Below, piece by piece: positions 59,130 through 64,000 of a stretch of DNA of 64,000 bases (within the stretch, counting starts at the first letter, position 1; the number at the start of each line of letters is the position of its first letter). The notes under the pieces are model-generated. The model did no database searches, was not told the DNA's origin, and saw nothing but the letters and a program-made list of their open reading frames with translations. Made by a program: the position numbers and the translations under genes. The DNA comes from Thermotoga sp. SG1 (GTDB lineage Bacteria; Thermotogota; Thermotogae; Thermotogales; Thermotogaceae): assembly GCF_002865985.1 (NCBI RefSeq), contig NZ_LNDD01000005.1:248001-312000 (forward strand), written 5' to 3'.

Positions 59130-60941
59130 TCACGGGTGAACCGAGTCGAAAAAGCAATAGACGGTCCCATCCCGTGTGGCAACGATCACACGTTCTTCTC
59201 CAACGGCTGGCTCAGAGATGGTTTCCCCCACTTTTCTTTCCCATCTTTTCTGACCATCGATCGTGTAGGAAAAGAGAGTTCCGTTTGAGACAAAGAACAG
59301 TACCCCTTCCTTTGAAACGGCAACAGGGGATGGAGACTCTGCGAAGACAATATTCTTCACATTGCCCTGAAGGTCAACAAGGTATATCCCGTCGCTGCCG
59401 TTTATGATCAGAAGATCTTTATAAACGGAAAGAGCAGAGTTGAGGGTCAGGGGAAGTTCCTTCTTCCAGATCACACTTCCGCTTGATCTGTCAAAGCAGA
59501 ACAGCCATCCGGAGCTGCTTGCGGCAAATACGTATTTTCCAACAACAACGGGTTTTGTCGTCAGAAGGTATCCAGTCTTCGTTTTCCATTTTAAGGAACC
59601 GTTCGGGTAGAGAGAGTAGAGATTTTTCAATGTCCCAAAATAGACGGCGCCTTTTTCGTCAACGGTGACCCCCGTGGACACCCATTCGTCATCCTTGAAC
59701 TGCCAGAGTGTTTCAGAGTTGTGATCGATCAGATACACCCTTCCTCCATCGATTGCAAGATAGACTCCATACGGATTCACCTCGAACGGCTTTGAGACGT
59801 CCGATTCCAGTTCTACTTTCCAGACCAGATTCCCATTCTCTGAGATTGCGTACAGGAAGTTGTCCCAGCTCGTCACGTAGACTCTATCCAGATAAACCTT
59901 CGGAGGTGCTGTTACCACAAAGCCCGTCCTGTATTCCCACAATCTTGCTCCGTTCAGTGACATGGCGTGCACAACTCCTTCGACATCCGCCACAAGAACG
60001 AGTGTGTCGGTGACGGCAGGAGATGCTCTCACCTCGGAATCCAGATTCCTCTTCCAGAGAAGTTCACCCGCCGTGATCACCCTTTTCTCGGGTGAAAGGA
60101 CCAGAAACACCCGCTGAGCCACACCCAGTCTTTTCATCGAAAGCGTTGAATCCATTCTGTAGAGGATATTTCCCGAGGTGAAAAAGATCGATCCATCTGC
60201 CTTCACAAACGAAGAGACTCCGACGTTGTATTCTTTGACCACTTCTGGGGCGTTCATCTTTCCGGCGTTCATGATGATTATTCTGTTCCCAGAAGAAACA
60301 AAAAGGAAGTTTTCCAGCCACTCCACATTTTTTGCATTTTCAACTCTGGTGAAGAACACTATCTTCGGTGCAAGGGTGTTTTCCAGGTCGGCGAGAAATA
60401 GAGTTCCATCTTTCGTGATTCCAGCGAGTGCCTTCCTTTTTACGTTCACGGAGATATCGACAACAGCAGAAGGTGCTTCTATCTTCCAGATTTCCTCTCT
60501 GTTTTTCACAAGGGAGACGTACTTTCCGTAACTCACGATCAGTTCGCCTTCAAATGTCTCAACATCCACCGGATCTTCAGACAGATCTATGGCAGTGTAG
60601 TTGAACGTGATGGGATCCAGCAGAAAGATCTTCCTTTTGGAGAGAATCAAAAGATTGTTTTCACTCCATCTCAGATCCTCCACCCACATCTGGGCCTTTC
60701 TGACGATCTCTTCTCTTTCCAGATCGTACTCCATCAGTTCTTTTCCACTCACAAAGTAGGCCTTGTTCGAGATCACGATACCCTTTGATGGTGAAAAAGG
60801 GAGTGTGAAACTGGAGATATCTTTCATCTCTTCTTCCTCGACCGTCATCAAAGATGCCACGTTATCATGGATCAACATCAACTGGATGGAGAAAGAAAGT
60901 GTTGCCAGTACAGCAGAGAAAAGGACAAAAATCTTCCACAT
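59130..60941 (-). CDS. Exported PQQ-like beta-propeller protein
   Basis: 603 residues from ATG 60941, preceded by CGGAG. Signal peptide (KIFVLFSAVLATLSFSIQ). At least six repeats with the outer-strand motif of PQQ enzymes (NGSLKWKTKTGYLLTTKPVV, RSSGSVIWKKELPLT, NGNLVWKVELESDVSKPF, DGQKRWERKVGETISEPAVG). No PQQ catalytic residues are evident, so a structural or binding role in the envelope (BamB-like) is more likely than dehydrogenase. Convergent with lepB. Confidence 0.72.
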   Translation of the reverse strand: MWKIFVLFSAVLATLSFSIQLMLIHDNVASLMTVEEEEMKDISSFTLPFSPSKGIVISNKAYFVSGKELMEYDLEREEIVRKAQMWVEDLRWSENNLLILSKRKIFLLDPITFNYTAIDLSEDPVDVETFEGELIVSYGKYVSLVKNREEIWKIEAPSAVVDISVNVKRKALAGITKDGTLFLADLENTLAPKIVFFTRVENAKNVEWLENFLFVSSGNRIIIMNAGKMNAPEVVKEYNVGVSSFVKADGSIFFTSGNILYRMDSTLSMKRLGVAQRVFLVLSPEKRVITAGELLWKRNLDSEVRASPAVTDTLVLVADVEGVVHAMSLNGARLWEYRTGFVVTAPPKVYLDRVYVTSWDNFLYAISENGNLVWKVELESDVSKPFEVNPYGVYLAIDGGRVYLIDHNSETLWQFKDDEWVSTGVTVDEKGAVYFGTLKNLYSLYPNGSLKWKTKTGYLLTTKPVVVGKYVFAASSSGWLFCFDRSSGSVIWKKELPLTLNSALSVYKDLLIINGSDGIYLVDLQGNVKNIVFAESPSPVAVSKEGVLFFVSNGTLFSYTIDGQKRWERKVGETISEPAVGEERVIVATRDGTVYCFFDSVHP

Positions 60942-61015
60942 CGTTCTCAACTCCGGCTGTTAAAATATCATGGGTGGCCCGAATAAGAATATAGCACAGA
61001 TCGAGGTGATAAGCG

Positions 61016-61753
61016 TTGAGAAGGGTAGCGGCAATCGTCGAGTACGACGGGAGCAATTTCTTCGGTTATCAGGGACAACCAGACGTGCGAACCGTTCAGG
61101 GAGTTATAGAGGACGCTCTGGAAAGGATTTTCAAGCAAAGGATTTACACTCAGGCAGCGGGGAGAACGGATGCGGGTGTCCACGCAAACGGACAACTGAT
61201 AGCTTTCAACTGCCCGAACGACAGGATGACCACGGAGGACATCAAAAATGCCATGAACGCAAACTTGCCGGATGATGTGTACGTGAAGAAAGTGTTCGAG
61301 GTACCAGAGAATTTCCATCCAAGGTTCGACGTAAAAAAAAGGATCTATCACTATTTCATACACACCTCCAGAGAGAAGAACGTCTTCCTCAGGAAGTATG
61401 TATGGTGGTTCCCATACGAACTGGATCTTGGGGCGATGAGAAAAGCTGCAAGATATCTGGAAGGGACGCATGACTTCACATCCTTCAAAACGGGAAGCGA
61501 CGAGAGAGATCCGGTGAGAACGATCTACAGGATCAGGATATTGAGCCTTGGAAAAGACATGATCCTCATCAGGGTTGAGGGGAGATCCTTCCTCAGAAGA
61601 ATGGTGAGAAACATCGTTGCAGCTTTGGTGAAGGTCGGGTTGAAACAGTGGGAACCGGAAAAGTTGAAGGAGGTGCTTGAGGCACGGGACAGAAGCGCGG
61701 CGGCTGGTACCGCACCTGCACATGGATTGTATTTCTACAAAGTGCTCTTTTGA
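61016..61753 (+). CDS. truA: tRNA pseudouridine(38-40) synthase TruA
   Basis: 245 residues, TTG start after GAGGTGATAAGCG. Catalytic Asp in [15 protein letters not shown]; also [29 protein letters not shown] and [16 protein letters not shown]. Modifies the anticodon arm of tRNAs. Confidence 0.95.
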   Translation: MRRVAAIVEYDGSNFFGYQGQPDVRTVQGVIEDALERIFKQRIYTQAAGRTDAGVHANGQLIAFNCPNDRMTTEDIKNAMNANLPDDVYVKKVFEVPENFHPRFDVKKRIYHYFIHTSREKNVFLRKYVWWFPYELDLGAMRKAARYLEGTHDFTSFKTGSDERDPVRTIYRIRILSLGKDMILIRVEGRSFLRRMVRNIVAALVKVGLKQWEPEKLKEVLEARDRSAAAGTAPAHGLYFYKVLF

Positions 61754-63069
61754 TGTTTGCATTCGACTACAGGATAGAAGAAAACGGTGTTCTCTACTTT
61801 CTTGGGGATGCCACTCCCACCGAAGTTGAACTGGAGATCGTCCAGGAGTGGAAAGATCTCCCGGTGGTGACACTCGTGTACGACGGACCGGGTGAGTACG
61901 AAGGTCTTGTGGAAAACCTCCTGACACAGGATGGTGTTCTTACAGGTGTGGGGACGCCTTTGATAGTGAAACTGAGAGTTAAAGAAGATCTTGTTGCCTT
62001 TCAGATCGTCTTCGAGGACAAAAAACTTGACAACTTCGAAAATCCGGTAACTTCAAATCTGTTCCCCGAGCAGTTCAGAGAGGTCGTGAGGAAGATCTTT
62101 TCCCAACTGGAGGTTCCGTCGAGGTTTTTCCTCATCGAGTACAGAGATGGAAAGTTCGAAAAGAAGATCGCTCAAACCCATGATTTTCCAGGGAAAAAAG
62201 CCCCTGTGGTGATAGTTCCTGTGTGGAAACAGAAGCACGTTCTGGAGATAGGAAACTACAGAGAAGTTGTGGACGAAGGATTCTACCAAATAGGCGGAAA
62301 GACGATATACGTGGGAAGGGACATATCGTTGAAGAGTGTACCGGGACTGTACGAAGGGGTCGATATGGTCTTTCTGGATGGAGAAAAGGAGTACATCTAC
62401 AAAGATGGATTCCTCAGAATGGGAGAGAAAGTTTTGAAGATTCAAGAACCCGTGGATGTCGTCGATGAAAAGGTGATCACAGGATACAGGATAGGAGAGC
62501 AAGAAGTGGATGACACGATACTCTTCAGATGGAACGATTTCGTTCTGACGGCATCCGGTGTTTTGATTGGTATCAACGGCAACTGGACATGGCAGGTCTC
62601 CAGAGCACCGGTGGAGTTTTCTTTCCGGGACGGTAGAATGTACATACTGGATGTTTGCGGATTTCTGAGAAGTTACGATTTGAAGACAAGACGCCTCCTC
62701 TGGGAGAGAAGGATCGAAGGTGCGTGGGGCCTTGATACATCCAGAGACAGGGTGTTCGTTGGTGTAGGGAGCAACGTGGTGGTTTTGAACGCAGAAGACG
62801 GAGAGACGATCGAAATACTGGAGGCAGAGGATTTTGCGGTGTGGGAGGATGAACTTCTGATCTACAAAGAGGGCAAGATAAGCGGAGAAAACGTTGGAGA
62901 TGGCTTTTTCATCAGAAACTTTGGAACTCCTCTTTTTATTTCAGAAGGCAAAGTTCTGTTTTTTGGATCGGAGAAAAAGATTTACAGGAATGTTGAGAAA
63001 ATCCGGGTGTTTCAGTGGGGAACTGTCATAAAGGAAGGTAATGAACTATGGCTGATAAGAAGAGACTAG
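61753..63069 (+). CDS. Cytoplasmic beta-propeller-like protein of unknown function
   Basis: 438 residues from ATG 61753, overlapping the truA stop by 1 bp (translational coupling; only a weak ribosome binding site). No signal peptide. Strand-rich throughout; the C-terminal third has PQQ-like repeats (LRSYDLKTRRLLWERRIEGA, VVVLNAEDGETIEILEA). It overlaps tlyA by 22 bp. Similar in style to the exported propeller at 59130-60941 but soluble. No family recognised. Confidence 0.65.
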   Translation: MFAFDYRIEENGVLYFLGDATPTEVELEIVQEWKDLPVVTLVYDGPGEYEGLVENLLTQDGVLTGVGTPLIVKLRVKEDLVAFQIVFEDKKLDNFENPVTSNLFPEQFREVVRKIFSQLEVPSRFFLIEYRDGKFEKKIAQTHDFPGKKAPVVIVPVWKQKHVLEIGNYREVVDEGFYQIGGKTIYVGRDISLKSVPGLYEGVDMVFLDGEKEYIYKDGFLRMGEKVLKIQEPVDVVDEKVITGYRIGEQEVDDTILFRWNDFVLTASGVLIGINGNWTWQVSRAPVEFSFRDGRMYILDVCGFLRSYDLKTRRLLWERRIEGAWGLDTSRDRVFVGVGSNVVVLNAEDGETIEILEAEDFAVWEDELLIYKEGKISGENVGDGFFIRNFGTPLFISEGKVLFFGSEKKIYRNVEKIRVFQWGTVIKEGNELWLIRRD

Positions 63070-63851
63070 ATCTACTCGTTCTGGAAAAAGGTCTTGTGGA
63101 AAGTCGTGAAAAGGCAAAGGCTCTGATTCTGGCAGGAAAGATACTGGTGAACGGCGAGAGAGTAACAAAAGCAAGCAAACTCGTTCCGGTGGACTCGCAC
63201 CTGGAAGTTCTGGAAGAGCCAAGGTACGTGAGCAGAGGAGGATACAAACTCGAATCTGCGTTCGAACGATTCAAAATAAACGTCGCGGGAAAGGTCGCAT
63301 GTGACATAGGTGCTTCCACCGGTGGCTTCACTGACTTTCTCCTGAAAAACGGCGCCCGGAAGGTCTTTGCGGTTGACGTGGGATACGGCCAGCTCCATTG
63401 GAAGTTGAGAAACGATCCGAGAGTGGTAGTGATGGAGAGGGTGAACGCCAGATATTTGAAATGGCAGGATCTGGGAGAAAAGGTTGACATCGTCACCTGT
63501 GATGTTTCGTTCATATCGGTGAAGAAGATCCTCCCTGCTATCTACGATATCTTGAAGGACCAGGGTGATGCGGTCGTACTGGTGAAGCCCCAGTTTGAAG
63601 CGCCAAGAGAGTTCGTGAAAAAGGGAATCGTGAAGGATCCTGAGGTCCATGTGAAAGTGTTGATGGATGTACAGAAAAGCCTGACAGAGAACGGGTTTGT
63701 GGTGAAGGACTGCTGTTTTTCCAAAATAAAGGGAGTGGAGGGTAACATAGAGTTTTTCTTCTGGGTGGGAAAAGAGGGGAAGAATCAAAACGTGGATTTC
63801 CAGAGAGTGGTGGAAGAGGCCTGGAAGTTCTTCGGGGAGATGAAATCGTGA
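63048..63851 (+). CDS. tlyA: TlyA-family rRNA (cytidine-2'-O)-methyltransferase / hemolysin A-like
   Basis: 267 residues. N-terminal S4 RNA-binding domain (KRLDLLVLEKGLVESREKAK, ILAGKILVNGERV), then an FtsJ-type SAM domain with VACDIGASTGGFTDFLLKNG, AVDVGYGQLHW and DVSFISVKKILP. Probably methylates rRNA; the hemolysin name is historical. 4-bp overlap with the following gene. Confidence 0.9.
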   Translation: MADKKRLDLLVLEKGLVESREKAKALILAGKILVNGERVTKASKLVPVDSHLEVLEEPRYVSRGGYKLESAFERFKINVAGKVACDIGASTGGFTDFLLKNGARKVFAVDVGYGQLHWKLRNDPRVVVMERVNARYLKWQDLGEKVDIVTCDVSFISVKKILPAIYDILKDQGDAVVLVKPQFEAPREFVKKGIVKDPEVHVKVLMDVQKSLTENGFVVKDCCFSKIKGVEGNIEFFFWVGKEGKNQNVDFQRVVEEAWKFFGEMKS

Positions 63852-64000
63852 GGACACTTCTTTTTCTGGTGATGATCACAACGGTGGCCTTTTCTGTACC
63901 CGTTTTTCAGGATTACGATTACTTCATATGGTTTAGAAACACGGGTGAGTTTTACTCGATAATAAAGCAACTTCCTCTCTTTGAATTTCTGCTTTCAGAA
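63848..64000 (+). CDS. Exported protein, 5' part only (runs off window)
   Basis: GTG start at 63848 overlaps the tlyA stop. The 51 visible residues begin with a signal peptide (RTLLFLVMITTVAFSVPV) followed by FQDYDYFIWFRNTGEFYSII. No family can be assigned from the fragment. Confidence 0.6.
   Translation, partial: MRTLLFLVMITTVAFSVPVFQDYDYFIWFRNTGEFYSIIKQLPLFEFLLSE

Overview
The window looks like a chromosome segment of a hyperthermophilic Thermotoga. Three things point there: a flavin-based FixABCX/EtfABCX operon, paired family 12 endoglucanases, and a gene order from about 19.8 kb to the right end that matches what I remember of T. maritima MSB8 around TM1524-TM1576 (memory, not a search). 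The cellulase sequences differ at many positions from the MSB8 proteins as I recall them, so a relative such as T. neapolitana fits better than MSB8; the strain is not resolved.

Region 1 (1-18.6 kb) is accessory. A leftward operon encodes an S24-type (LexA/CI-like) repressor, a 42-residue membrane peptide, a DNA methyltransferase and a restriction endonuclease that runs off the left edge. Back to back with it is a rightward operon: a Cro-like repressor, four small proteins, a RecT/Bet annealase and a replication-initiator-like protein whose gene contains two 43-bp iteron-like repeats. The two operons share a switch region with two perfect GACTA-N5-TAGTC operators and a degenerate third. A leftward seven-gene operon of envelope proteins follows (lipoprotein, beta-barrel, CarboxypepD_reg protein, HerA-like ATPase, TolC-like protein, membrane-bound P-loop ATPase, DUF457 protein). 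Its far end carries a pair of covarying hairpins that may be a structured RNA. Next come a zinc-ribbon/membrane protein pair, a KAP-type NTPase and a large serine recombinase. No capsid, tail or lysis genes are visible, so this is more likely an integrative or satellite element (or several) than an intact prophage.

Region 2 (19-30.7 kb) holds a lipoprotein, cel12A-cel12B, a rubrerythrin-like protein, an Rrf2 regulator, MenA, a CPBP protease, a 34-residue membrane peptide, the electron-bifurcating etfB-etfA-fixC-fixX operon, a zinc-ribbon protein, a long-chain polyprenyl diphosphate synthase, a DUF981 membrane protein and a B12-binding-type radical SAM enzyme. The prenyltransferase and polyprenyl synthase on either side of the Etf genes suggest a quinone as electron acceptor.

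Region 3 (30.7-39.6 kb, leftward) runs recJ, yqgF, tRNA-Arg(CCG), an mreB-like gene, then the flagellar rod and ring genes flgF, flgG, flgA, flgH, flgI and a short flgJ.

Region 4 (39.6-64 kb, mostly rightward) contains an HD phosphohydrolase, surface-glycan genes, an AMMECR1/radical SAM/ApbE/NusG-II/Gx-transporter/Maf/RadC cluster, deoC, a cyclodeaminase, tgt, mscS, acylphosphatase, and the classic ffh-rpsP-khpA-rimM-trmD-SPOUT-rplS-lepB translation/secretion operon. It ends with truA, PQQ-type propeller proteins and tlyA. Genes are packed tightly, with many 4-bp overlaps and frequent GTG/TTG starts set by strong GGAGGTG-type ribosome binding sites; I moved many starts downstream for that reason.
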